A stretch of 39,548 nt of DNA, from positions 1 through 39,548 of the forward strand of contig CAKPHY010000012.1 of the NCBI GenBank assembly GCA_934162285.1, given 5' to 3'. Positions 16,358 through 24,118 of this stretch are shown here, piece by piece; the stretch's first letter is position 1; every line of letters begins with the position of its first letter. This DNA comes from an uncultured Bacilli bacterium. GTDB taxonomy: Bacteria; Bacillota_I; Bacilli_A; RF39; UBA660. Made by a program: the position numbers and the translations under genes. Below the pieces are notes generated by a model, which had not been told where the DNA came from, searched no databases, and was given only the letters and a program-made list of their open reading frames with translations.

Positions 16358-16750
16358 ACATTATTACTCCAATCAAATACTAATCATAATTTCTACATGC
16401 GTTTTTAAACATCTAATTAATTAAGTTTTTTCTATTTTATTTCAAAGTTTAGTTTCTACAATTAAATTCACATTAATTATTTTATTATTTATCATCTCAT
16501 TGATTTTTTATTTAGCTCTGCAGAAATTCATTTAGAAATCCAGATTGATTTTGTATCTGAACTTATATATAAGTCAATAAACCAAATTGTTTTAGGCTTA
16601 TTGACATTTTTTAATTTTTTTATAATTATTAAATTACAAAAAGTATCTGAATTTTTAATTTTGGTATATAATACTAATGAGAAATAGTTAACTATAGTAT
16701 TTTTTATAAAAATATATTCTAATATAGCTATTACAAATTAACCACAATAT
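16358..16750. other. Intergenic stretch of about 390 bp with a terminator-like hairpin
   Basis: No convincing gene is seen. GTCAATAA (16573-16580) and TTATTGAC (16598-16605) form an 8-bp stem followed by a T6 run on the plus strand, as if some plus-strand transcript ended here, yet no plus-strand gene precedes it. The sequence before it (16500-16570) is interrupted by stops in all frames and may be decayed coding DNA. The stretch separates the accessory region from the polysaccharide locus. Confidence 0.4.
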
Positions 16751-17914
16751 TTAATCTCTGCAATATAAATCTCTTGTATATATTTTTTCTTGAACATCAT
16801 TTAGCTCGTCGTTATAACGATTTACCACAATAACATCACTTAGTTTTTTAAAATCACTCAAGTTATTTATAACTTCTAATCCTTCAAAAGTATCATTAAG
16901 AGTTGGTTCATATATTATAACTTTAACATTCTCTGCTCTTAAATATTTAATAACGCTTTGAATTGCTGATGCTCTAAAATTATCAGATCCACTCTTCATT
17001 GTCAATCTATATATTCCAACAACTTTAGGATTTCTTTCTAAAATCATATCTGCAATATGTCTTTTTCTAGTATCATTTGATTTTACAATTGCTTCAATCA
17101 TATTTTGAGGAACATCTTTGTAATTAGCAAGCAATTGCTTAGTATCTTTAGGTAAACAATAACCACCATATCCAAAAGAAGGGTTATTATAGTGATCACC
17201 AATTCTTGAATCTAAACAAACACCATCAATAATATCTTTAGTATTTAAGCCTTTAACTTCAGCATAAGTATCTAATTCATTAAAATATGCTACTCTTAAA
17301 GCAAGATATGTATTTGCAAATAATTTAACAGCTTCGGCTTCTGTTGAATTCATATATTTTATAACAACGTCATCTTTTAAAGCTGCTTCTTTAAGTAAAT
17401 TAGCAAATTCTTCTGCGCGATTTGACTTTTCACCAACAATTATTCTAGATGGGTATAAATTATCGTATAATGCTTTTCCTTCTCTTAAAAATTCTGGTGA
17501 AAACATAATGTTATCAATATTATATTTTTTCTTCATCGTTTCAATAAAACCAACAGGAATAGTCGATTTAACTACCATTGTTGTATCAATATTCATACCA
17601 ATTACTTTTTCAATTATATCTTCAACTGATGAAGTATCAAAATAATTAGTTTTTTCATCATAATTAGTTGGTGTGCTAATAATAATAAATTTAGCATCTT
17701 TAAAAGCTTCTTCATAATCCAAAGTCGCTTTCAAATTAAGTTTTTTTTCTTTAAAATATTTTTCAATATATTCGTCTTGAATCGGTGAAATTCTATTATT
17801 AATTTTTTCCACTTTTTCTGGAATAATATCTAACGCCACTACTTCATAATTTTGGCTCAATAATGTTGCTAGTGACAAACCAACATAACCAGTTCCTGCT
17901 ACTGCTATTTTCAT
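16751..17914 (-). CDS. ugd: UDP-glucose 6-dehydrogenase (nucleotide-sugar dehydrogenase)
   Basis: A 387-residue dehydrogenase that oxidises the C6 of a UDP-sugar with two NAD+, here most likely UDP-glucose to UDP-glucuronate. The N-terminal Rossmann loop is MKIAVAGTGYVGLSLA; FSPEFLREGKALYDNLYPSR is the conserved sugar-domain motif; GYGGYCLPKDTKQL carries the catalytic cysteine; KSGSDNFRASAI follows in the C-terminal domain. All key residues are present and length is normal. The ATG overlaps the stop of the preceding nucleotidyltransferase gene as ATGA, with AAGGAG upstream, so it is the last gene of the kinase-nucleotidyltransferase-ugd operon. With the epimerase at 21488 it would supply UDP-glucuronate and UDP-galacturonate or a related uronic acid. 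Confidence 0.92.
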   Translation of the reverse strand: MKIAVAGTGYVGLSLATLLSQNYEVVALDIIPEKVEKINNRISPIQDEYIEKYFKEKKLNLKATLDYEEAFKDAKFIIISTPTNYDEKTNYFDTSSVEDIIEKVIGMNIDTTMVVKSTIPVGFIETMKKKYNIDNIMFSPEFLREGKALYDNLYPSRIIVGEKSNRAEEFANLLKEAALKDDVVIKYMNSTEAEAVKLFANTYLALRVAYFNELDTYAEVKGLNTKDIIDGVCLDSRIGDHYNNPSFGYGGYCLPKDTKQLLANYKDVPQNMIEAIVKSNDTRKRHIADMILERNPKVVGIYRLTMKSGSDNFRASAIQSVIKYLRAENVKVIIYEPTLNDTFEGLEVINNLSDFKKLSDVIVVNRYNDELNDVQEKIYTRDLYCRD

Positions 17915-18654
17915 TTTTTTACTCCTTCATAATTAACTTGGGCATTTTCATAAGATTTCAGATCGCCAATATCATAACGATTACCTGGCATTAAAAACGC
18001 ATAAACATCACTTTTATCATATAACCAATTTATAAAACTACCAGGAGCATCTTTCTTAGACCCAGATGCTAAGGCTTTATTTACCATTTTTACATCATTT
18101 TTTTCATAAATGTAAAAAGGAGGACAACAATAATGTGAAGTTGGATTTTCTGGTTTTTCAAGCATTTCTAAAACCTTATCATTTTTATCTACAACTAAAC
18201 TTGCACTTTTTTTAACTTTATTTAAATCTTCTTCATAATATCTCATAACGCATGTTGCTTTTTTGGTTTTAAAATACTCAATAAACTTACACAAAGAAAA
18301 ATCTAAAACATTATCGCCTGCAATAACCATTAAATCTTCAGTTATATTAAGTTTAGAAATAGCAAGTTCAATATCAGCAACCGCTCCCAAACGATTTTCA
18401 TTATTTGTTGTACCATCGTCAATAATAGTTATCTTAGTATTAAATTTTTTGCTATTTTTCCAATTCTCAAAAAAGTTAATAAATCTATGATTAGAAACAA
18501 TAATAAATTCATTTATTGTATTACTTTCAGATATATCATCTACTAACCAATCTATAATAGATTTACCCTTTATTTCTAGTAATGGTTTAGGAAAATTTTC
18601 AGTCAAAGGATAAAGCCTTGTAGCATACCCTGCTGCTAGTATTAAACATTTCAT
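17911..18654 (-). CDS. Sugar-1-phosphate nucleotidyltransferase
   Basis: A 247-residue protein of the NTP_transferase family (PF00483). The signature loop LILAAGYATRLYPLTENFPK (3-22) includes the RxxP...PK residues that bind the NTP and phosphate; VIAGDNVLDF is the metal-binding Asp motif, and MPGNRYDIGD the C-terminal loop. Such enzymes join a sugar-1-phosphate to UTP, dTTP or another NTP. The gene overlaps both neighbours by four bases (ATGA): the GHMP kinase upstream and ugd downstream. The pairing implies that the kinase makes the sugar-1-phosphate and this enzyme activates it, a classic salvage pair. Sugar and nucleotide are inferred; UDP-uronic acid is the best guess from context. Confidence 0.82.
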   Translation of the reverse strand: MKCLILAAGYATRLYPLTENFPKPLLEIKGKSIIDWLVDDISESNTINEFIIVSNHRFINFFENWKNSKKFNTKITIIDDGTTNNENRLGAVADIELAISKLNITEDLMVIAGDNVLDFSLCKFIEYFKTKKATCVMRYYEEDLNKVKKSASLVVDKNDKVLEMLEKPENPTSHYCCPPFYIYEKNDVKMVNKALASGSKKDAPGSFINWLYDKSDVYAFLMPGNRYDIGDLKSYENAQVNYEGVKK

Positions 18655-20036
18655 AGTTTCACCCCATCAGCTGTGTTACAAATATAAGCTGAATACTTTC
18701 CTTTCAATTCTGGATAAATTTTCAAATATTCTTTCTCAACTATCTCTTTTATAGAATCAGAATACTCTGGATTTATAATCGCCATACAGCAACCTTTAAA
18801 TCCAGCTCCAGAAAATCTAGTACCATACACTCCTTTACAAGATTTTAATATTTCATAAAGAGTCTTCAATTCATCAGAACCAGTTTCCCAATTATATATT
18901 GAACTATAACCAGATTCATTTATTAATTTACCAAATTCTTCAATGTTTCCTGCTTGATATGCCTTAACTCCTTTTTCAACTCTTTGATTTTCTTCATAAA
19001 AATGTTTTGCTCTTTTAGCAAAATTAACTGGTAATTTGGTTGCATATTTTTTATATATTTCATAAGGAACTTCACGCATATTAGTTTCAGAAAATTTACC
19101 ATATTCCATTCCACTTAAAGCCTTAAGCTCATAAGCAGCACTTCTAAGTTCATCCGTACGCATATTGTATTTGCTAGCTTTTAAATTTCTTTCAAGTCCT
19201 GAAAAAAAGATGCCAATGACATAAGGTTTCATCATTTTTGGTGTATCAATCAATTCATAAGTATCATCTAACATGTCCATATATAAAAGTTTATTTTTTT
19301 GAGAATAAATTTCACATGCTTGATCTAACTTACCACAGGCAACCCCAACATATTTATTTTCTGCTTCTTTAGATATTTCTATTAATTCTTTTTCAGTTAA
19401 TTTTATATTATTTAGAAAAGCTAAAGCATTTAAAAAAGTAATTATTACAGCTGCTGATGAAGATAAACCACCAATAGGTAATTCACCAGACAATATAGCA
19501 GAAAGCCCATATCTAAGAGGAAATCTTTTACTTAAAGCAATCGTTGCTCCACGTAAGTGATCAGCCCAGTCATTCTGCCTATCAGTAGGTGTTTCTAAAA
19601 CATGCCACTGCGCTCTTTTTGGAAATTGTAAAGACTCAATTTCAATTATACCATTTTGTTTAATACTATAAGCTATATGTATCCCCTTATCAATAGCAAA
19701 CCCAGTTATCTTTCCTAAATTATGATCAACATGAGCACCAAGAGGACAAACACGATATGGTGTAAATGAAGTATACATAGGATCTTTCTTATATTTTTCC
19801 TTGAAAGCGATTATTACTTTTTTAGCACTTTCCATTTCCACCTTAGTAATATCAATATTGCTGCTTTCATATTCTTTTGTTCTTTTATCTAAAGGCTTTA
19901 TCGCATCACTTGGTATAAGCCAATTTTTACCAATTTTTTTAGCTCCAGCAATCCGACCTTCCCTACACAAATCGGTTATTTTTCTTTCTTTTATATTCCA
20001 TTTTTCACTAATGTCTGACACTTTTAAATATTCCAT
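18651..20036 (-). CDS. HTH-GHMP sugar kinase fusion (galactokinase-like)
   Basis: A 461-residue fusion. Residues about 3-45 form a MerR/excisionase-type winged HTH (YLKVSDISEKWNIKERKITD, then RIAGAKKIGKNWLIP). Residues about 85-455 form a galactokinase-like GHMP kinase: sugar loop YRVCPLGAHVDH (94-105), ATP loop PIGGLSSSAAVI (187-198), catalytic Asp in CGKLDQA (D238), and motif 3 SGAGFKGCCMAII. Canonical galactokinases have GEH-x-D-Y at the sugar loop; this one has GAHVDH. The lost Glu is the residue that, as I recall, contacts the C6 hydroxyl of galactose, and plant galacturonokinase has a similar loop, so a uronic acid kinase is plausible. The start at 20036 has AGGA 8 nt ahead; a GTG at 20051 precedes this site. 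The promoter carries a 38-bp palindrome. Confidence 0.85.
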   Translation of the reverse strand: MEYLKVSDISEKWNIKERKITDLCREGRIAGAKKIGKNWLIPSDAIKPLDKRTKEYESSNIDITKVEMESAKKVIIAFKEKYKKDPMYTSFTPYRVCPLGAHVDHNLGKITGFAIDKGIHIAYSIKQNGIIEIESLQFPKRAQWHVLETPTDRQNDWADHLRGATIALSKRFPLRYGLSAILSGELPIGGLSSSAAVIITFLNALAFLNNIKLTEKELIEISKEAENKYVGVACGKLDQACEIYSQKNKLLYMDMLDDTYELIDTPKMMKPYVIGIFFSGLERNLKASKYNMRTDELRSAAYELKALSGMEYGKFSETNMREVPYEIYKKYATKLPVNFAKRAKHFYEENQRVEKGVKAYQAGNIEEFGKLINESGYSSIYNWETGSDELKTLYEILKSCKGVYGTRFSGAGFKGCCMAIINPEYSDSIKEIVEKEYLKIYPELKGKYSAYICNTADGVKL

Positions 20037-20057
20037 TTTATCAATCCTCACAATTAG

Positions 20058-20086
20058 ATTATATAAAAAGCAATATAAAATGTCAA
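20058..20086 (-). promoter_or_regulatory. Perfect consensus promoter of the kinase operon
   Basis: Minus strand TTGACA (20086-20081), 17-nt spacer, TATAAT (20063-20058). It drives the HTH-kinase, nucleotidyltransferase and ugd genes. Such a strong promoter usually needs a repressor; the palindrome at 20072-20109 covers the -35 and half the spacer. Confidence 0.85.
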
Positions 20087-20109
20087 GTTATAACTTGACA
20101 TTTTATATT
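20072..20109. promoter_or_regulatory. 38-bp perfect palindrome over the kinase promoter (putative operator)
   Basis: The half-site AATATAAAATGTCAAGTTA is followed immediately by its exact reverse complement. The GC-bearing core is GTCAAG-TTATAA-CTTGAC. The -35 hexamer of the kinase promoter is part of the core, so binding would compete with RNA polymerase. The natural candidate binder is the HTH domain of the kinase itself. A hairpin in RNA is also possible, but the symmetry lies upstream of the predicted transcription start, which favours DNA binding. Confidence 0.75.
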
Positions 20110-20129
20110 ATTTGTCATGGTGCGAATTG

Positions 20130-20254
20130 CTATTTGTTTCCCTTGTAAAACTTTTTATACCAAATAGAAAAATTTCTTAAGCCACCCATTAGAGAAGTAT
20201 ATGGCTTAAATCCAAAAGCTTCTTCTAAAGGAATTGTATTGGTATATGTAACAA
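20130..20254 (-). pseudogene. Truncated duplicate of the UDP-glucuronate epimerase C-terminus
   Basis: On the minus strand this encodes about 40 residues (P-L-E-E-A-F-G-F-K-P, then LRNFSIWYKKFYKGNK-stop) that match the end of the epimerase at 21488-22519 (PLEKDFGFKPH, LRNFAIWYKKFY). Nucleotide similarity is high over about 120 bp and ends abruptly near 20254. There is no start; the rest of the gene is missing. The remnant lies between the kinase operon promoter and the TupA-like gene, marking a recombination junction in the polysaccharide locus. Confidence 0.85.
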
Positions 20255-20284
20255 ATGGATTTTTTCATTTCTTTTTATTGGTGA

Positions 20285-21241
20285 TTATTTCGTCTTTTTA
20301 TTTTTAACATCCACCAAACTTAAATCAATAAGATTTCCCAACTTTAAATCCCATTTTTCATCAGAAAATGGTAAAAAACCTGCACATGTGGAAAAAGTTA
20401 ATTCACCAAAATATACTTTCCCATCTATTTCATAAAAATCAACTCTTAAATGAGGTATTCCTTTGGATAATTCCCGGGCCAAATTTTTCATTTTTTCAAA
20501 ATTTTTTGGTTTAGGTGGAATAGTTTTAAAAGCTTTATAATCTTTTCTTTTACAATCAGTCAATTTAAAGTCCATGTCAAAAAAGCTCATTGATGCTGTT
20601 TCATGATTTTCCAATCCTGCTGATAAATACATTATTTTAGGCTCACCATTAAAACAAAAAAATTTATAATCTTGCATTGAAAAAGAATTATGGTCTTCCA
20701 TATATTTTTCTATAATAATTCTTGGTTTCACGTTTTTGTATGGCCACTCTCTATGTATATAATAATATTTTCTTTTTAAAAATTTATTTATTTTCTTTTT
20801 TGATTCTTTTAAATTAAACTCAGATTTATTTTTACATATTATTAATCCTCCAGAATCATGGGTGCATTTAATCACAAATTGATTTGGTAATTTTTCAAAA
20901 TCAATATCATCGAATGAATCATATATACCTAATGTTGGTATGATATATTCTTTCCCAATAATTTTAGCAACATAATTTTTGGCAGAATACTTATCTACCA
21001 TTGTCGTATATTCTGCTTTCCTATCATACAATTTAAGCCATTGCAATTTTTCGTTAAATGTTTTAGGTTCATTTAAATTTAAAGTTTTACCAGTTATTAA
21101 TTTATACTTCATTTGTAAATATAATTTGTCAGGCAGAAAAAAGAATAGATTTTTGTTCATTAATGCAATAATTAATAATTTAGGATGTATAACAAATTTT
21201 ATTATTTTTTTGTTGAGCAAACGATTTTTATTTTCTTTCAT
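20285..21241 (-). CDS. TupA-like ATP-grasp protein
   Basis: A 318-residue protein of the TupA-like ATP-grasp family (PF14305), often annotated as a glycosyltransferase. Visible motifs are NEKLQWLKLYDR near residue 65, PNQFVIKCTHDSGGLIICK (ATP-grasp nucleotide-binding loop), IIIEKYMED, MQDYKFFCFNGEPKIMYL, and LRVDFYEIDGKVYFGELTFS, which carries the metal-binding Glu/Asp at the C-terminal end. TupA in alkaliphilic Bacillus is involved in making teichuronopeptide, an acidic wall polymer of uronic acid and amino acids. By analogy this enzyme may amidate polymer uronic acids with an amino acid; that is inference supported by the uronic acid genes around it. GAGG lies 5 nt before the ATG. It is the last gene of the 32-20 kb operon, though 246 bp separate it from the epimerase. 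Confidence 0.82.
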   Translation of the reverse strand: MKENKNRLLNKKIIKFVIHPKLLIIALMNKNLFFFLPDKLYLQMKYKLITGKTLNLNEPKTFNEKLQWLKLYDRKAEYTTMVDKYSAKNYVAKIIGKEYIIPTLGIYDSFDDIDFEKLPNQFVIKCTHDSGGLIICKNKSEFNLKESKKKINKFLKRKYYYIHREWPYKNVKPRIIIEKYMEDHNSFSMQDYKFFCFNGEPKIMYLSAGLENHETASMSFFDMDFKLTDCKRKDYKAFKTIPPKPKNFEKMKNLARELSKGIPHLRVDFYEIDGKVYFGELTFSTCAGFLPFSDEKWDLKLGNLIDLSLVDVKNKKTK

Positions 21242-21264
21242 ATTTTCCTCTTTCTATTTTATTA

Positions 21265-21324
21265 GTGAGTGCGAAAGAAAAATATCGCCACTCACAAAAC
21301 CATATATATCTTTATTATATATGG
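21265..21324. terminator. Two hairpins between the epimerase and TupA-like genes
   Basis: Stem GTGAGTG/CACTCAC (21265-21271, 21289-21295) and stem CCATATATA/TATATATGG (21300-21308, 21316-21324). Only short T runs follow, so they may be attenuators or mRNA-stabilising structures rather than full terminators. The remaining sequence of 21242-21487 shows no ORF of note. Confidence 0.35.
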
Positions 21325-21487
21325 TATGGCTTTTGTATTAACCTTAGAAACTACAAAAGCTGAAAATTAATTTCGGATTTAACCATCAAATTATATTTAT
21401 AATACCATTCTACTTTCCAATTAATTATCATATAAAATTTCATTAATCTTCACTAATTGATCTATTAATCATATAAAAAGATGAAAT

Positions 21488-22519
21488 TCATTTTTCCATG
21501 TAAAACTTTTTATACCAAATAGCAAAATTTCTTAAACCATCTCTTAAAGAAGTATGTGGTTTAAATCCAAAGTCTTTTTCTAAAGGAGTTGTATCGGCAT
21601 ATGTAATAGGAACATCCCCTGCTTGCATTGGAACCAATTCCTTATGAGCTTCAAAATCATAGTCTTTAGGAAGAACTTCAGCTCTTATTAATTCTTCTTG
21701 TAATATTTGTACAAAATCTAGTAAATTTTCTGGATTATTATTACCTATATTATAAACAGCATATGGTGGTATTGGAAGACCATCATTACCCTTTTTCTTC
21801 TCTGGTGCTTTATTCATAACTCGAATGATACCCTCAACAATATCATCGATATAAGTAAAATCTCGCTTACAATTGCCATAATTAAAAATTTTTATAGTTT
21901 CGCCATTTATTAATTTATTAGTAAAACCGAAATATGCCATATCTGGTCTACCAGCTGGACCATAAACTGTAAAAAATCTTAAACCTGTTGTTGGAATATC
22001 ATATAATTTAGAATAGCAATGTGCAAATAATTCATTAGATTTTTTAGTTGCTGCATATAAACTAACAGGATTATCAACTTTATCTTCAGTAGAAAAAGGT
22101 ACTTTAGTATTTCCACCATAAACTGATGATGAAGAAGCATAGACCAAATGCTCTACTGGATTATGACGACAAGCTTCTAAAATATTATAAAAACCAATAA
22201 CATTAGATTCAATATAAGTATCTGGATGATCAATTGAATATCTAACGCCAGCTTGGGCTGCCAAGTTAACAACTATGCTTGGCTTATAATCGGCAAATAC
22301 CTTATTCACTAAATCTTTATCAGCAATATTTCCTTTAATAAATTTAAAATTAGGAAATTGCTCTAATTCTTTCAAACGATATTCTTTCAAACTAACATCA
22401 TAATAATCATTCATGTTATCTAGACCTATAACTTGAATATCAGGATGTTCACTTAAAATTCTTTTAGTCAAATTACTTCCAATAAATCCTGAGGAACCAG
22501 TTATTAAATAAGTTTTCAT
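21488..22519 (-). CDS. UDP-glucuronate 4-epimerase-like SDR protein
   Basis: An extended short-chain dehydrogenase of 343 residues. It has the NAD loop TGSSGFIGSNL, the DNMNDYYDVSLKEYRLKEL stretch typical of LpsL/CapI-type UDP-glucuronate epimerases, the AAQAGVRYSIDHPDTYIESN motif, and the catalytic YAATKK. These enzymes interconvert UDP-glucuronate and UDP-galacturonate, using Ugd's product. The ATG at 22519 begins at MKTYLITG; a frame open to 22537 adds six residues before the family's usual start. It lies 38 bp after the flippase gene. A partial second copy of its 3' end is found at 20130-20254. Confidence 0.9.
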   Translation of the reverse strand: MKTYLITGSSGFIGSNLTKRILSEHPDIQVIGLDNMNDYYDVSLKEYRLKELEQFPNFKFIKGNIADKDLVNKVFADYKPSIVVNLAAQAGVRYSIDHPDTYIESNVIGFYNILEACRHNPVEHLVYASSSSVYGGNTKVPFSTEDKVDNPVSLYAATKKSNELFAHCYSKLYDIPTTGLRFFTVYGPAGRPDMAYFGFTNKLINGETIKIFNYGNCKRDFTYIDDIVEGIIRVMNKAPEKKKGNDGLPIPPYAVYNIGNNNPENLLDFVQILQEELIRAEVLPKDYDFEAHKELVPMQAGDVPITYADTTPLEKDFGFKPHTSLRDGLRNFAIWYKKFYMEK

Positions 22520-22557
22520 AAAATCACTTCTTTCCATAAAATTTTAACATACTTAAA

Positions 22558-24099
22558 TTAATTTGCACATTTTTTGAATGTTTTTTTTACTTGATTTATA
22601 AATTTCTTTGACTCTTTGTATCTTTTTGTAAATGATAATCCTAAAGTCATAATTATTAAAGATATGATTAAGCTAATTAAACCATTCCCAATAATATTAA
22701 TTATAATATTGTTATAATTAATAATACTTGTTACATAATAAGCACTACCGAATGATATTAAAGTCAAAATAAAATAATAAATTTGTTCTTTATAAAATTC
22801 ACATTTATCAGATGATTTAAAATAGTTAGCAAATAATATTTTATTACGTAAAAGATAATTAAGAAAAAATATAGTTAAAATAGTAGCTAATATAACACCG
22901 GCAATACCTAAAAGTTTTCCTAAAATAATATTTAATAACAAATTAGCTAATGCCTCTATAATATAAGAAAACTTTAATTTCCACCACATGCCTGTTCCTG
23001 AAATGTATTGATTTCGAATATTATTAATATTAATTATATAAAAGTATAAACAAAACATAAGCATACTAAAAGTTGGTAATAATAAATCAGAACCAGCCCA
23101 CAGCGTCATAAATGGTTGATATAGACAACCAAGACATGTAGTTGCTATTCCTAAAATCCAAGAAAAAGCGAAAGAAAATGTCAACATATTATCATAATTT
23201 TCAGCAGCTGTTTTTTGAACAATACTATTTCCTACACTAGCACTCATAGCATTACAAATAACCAACATTATTCCGTATAATGAAGAATAAATGTAATAAT
23301 AGTTGCTATAAATTGCTGTTGCTGTAAGACCAATAAAAGAAGAAATAATTAAAGAATCAAAAGAATTCCTAAATGTATCACAAATTTTATTGATCATTAA
23401 CCCATTTACTTCTTTTTTCATCTCGGCAGGTATCTTTAATTTATCATTTACTCTTTTATAGTATGGATATTTTTTTCTAGTAATTACTTCGATTACTAAA
23501 TTAGTAGCAATCGTACCTAAAATTGCAACTACTAAATATGCATAGAAATTCTTTGTAATCAATAAAATAATTAATTGAAGTAAATATCTAACAATATTTA
23601 CTATGGTTCTGATATTTTTTGCAATATCTTGTCTTTGATCAGCAATTAATAAACATTCTTTATAAGCAAATAAATGATAACTAATTGCTGAATTAATTAA
23701 ATATAATAAATAAAGAACATATATATTAATTGTGCTTGGATATGAACCCTTAATTAAAAAAGGTAATGCAGGCATTAAGGATAATCCGATTACTAAAACT
23801 ATTATACCTATAATCGAATAAATTTTCTTTAATAGTGAAACTATTTCACATATCTTTTTTTCATTATGCTCAGCCATTGGTTTATATAAACTATAAACAA
23901 CAGCGGTATTAAAGCCTAATTCAGCAATATTTAATACATTTAGTATTGAAGAAAATAAACTAGCAAGTCCTGTAAATTCCGCACCTAGTGTCCAAAGAAT
24001 TGCCGTTCTATTAATGAATGGCAAAATAATGGTAATAATTTGATTTATTAATCCAGCATTTATGTTTCTAACTGTGTTTTTAATTCTACTACTCGACAT
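22558..24099 (-). CDS. wzx: Wzx-type polysaccharide flippase
   Basis: A 513-residue integral membrane protein with about 12-14 helices, of the polysaccharide transport (MATE/MVF) superfamily. It begins with NINAGLINQIITIILPFINR and shows the ELGFNTAVVYSLYKPMAE loop common in Gram-positive repeat-unit flippases. It would move undecaprenyl-linked repeat units across the membrane for polymerisation by the Wzy-like protein at 25247. AAAGGA precedes the ATG by about 8 nt. The assignment rests on topology, length and location, as this family has few fixed residues. Confidence 0.85.
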   Translation of the reverse strand: MSSSRIKNTVRNINAGLINQIITIILPFINRTAILWTLGAEFTGLASLFSSILNVLNIAELGFNTAVVYSLYKPMAEHNEKKICEIVSLLKKIYSIIGIIVLVIGLSLMPALPFLIKGSYPSTINIYVLYLLYLINSAISYHLFAYKECLLIADQRQDIAKNIRTIVNIVRYLLQLIILLITKNFYAYLVVAILGTIATNLVIEVITRKKYPYYKRVNDKLKIPAEMKKEVNGLMINKICDTFRNSFDSLIISSFIGLTATAIYSNYYYIYSSLYGIMLVICNAMSASVGNSIVQKTAAENYDNMLTFSFAFSWILGIATTCLGCLYQPFMTLWAGSDLLLPTFSMLMFCLYFYIININNIRNQYISGTGMWWKLKFSYIIEALANLLLNIILGKLLGIAGVILATILTIFFLNYLLRNKILFANYFKSSDKCEFYKEQIYYFILTLISFGSAYYVTSIINYNNIIINIIGNGLISLIISLIIMTLGLSFTKRYKESKKFINQVKKTFKKCAN

Positions 24100-24118
24100 A
24101 AAATCATTCCTTTAATAT

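Noticed and set aside
10039..16750. Genomic island integrated at the 3' end of tRNA-Trp
   Set aside because: No repeat of the tRNA 3' end and no integrase gene are found downstream, so the boundary claim is not supported.
18263..18490. Plus-strand ORFs inside the polysaccharide genes
   Set aside because: They lie wholly within well-supported minus-strand genes, lack ribosome binding sites and are antisense shadows.
21242..21487. Riboswitch between the epimerase and TupA-like genes
   Set aside because: Two simple AT-rich hairpins without a conserved multi-helix core; no known riboswitch class is suggested.
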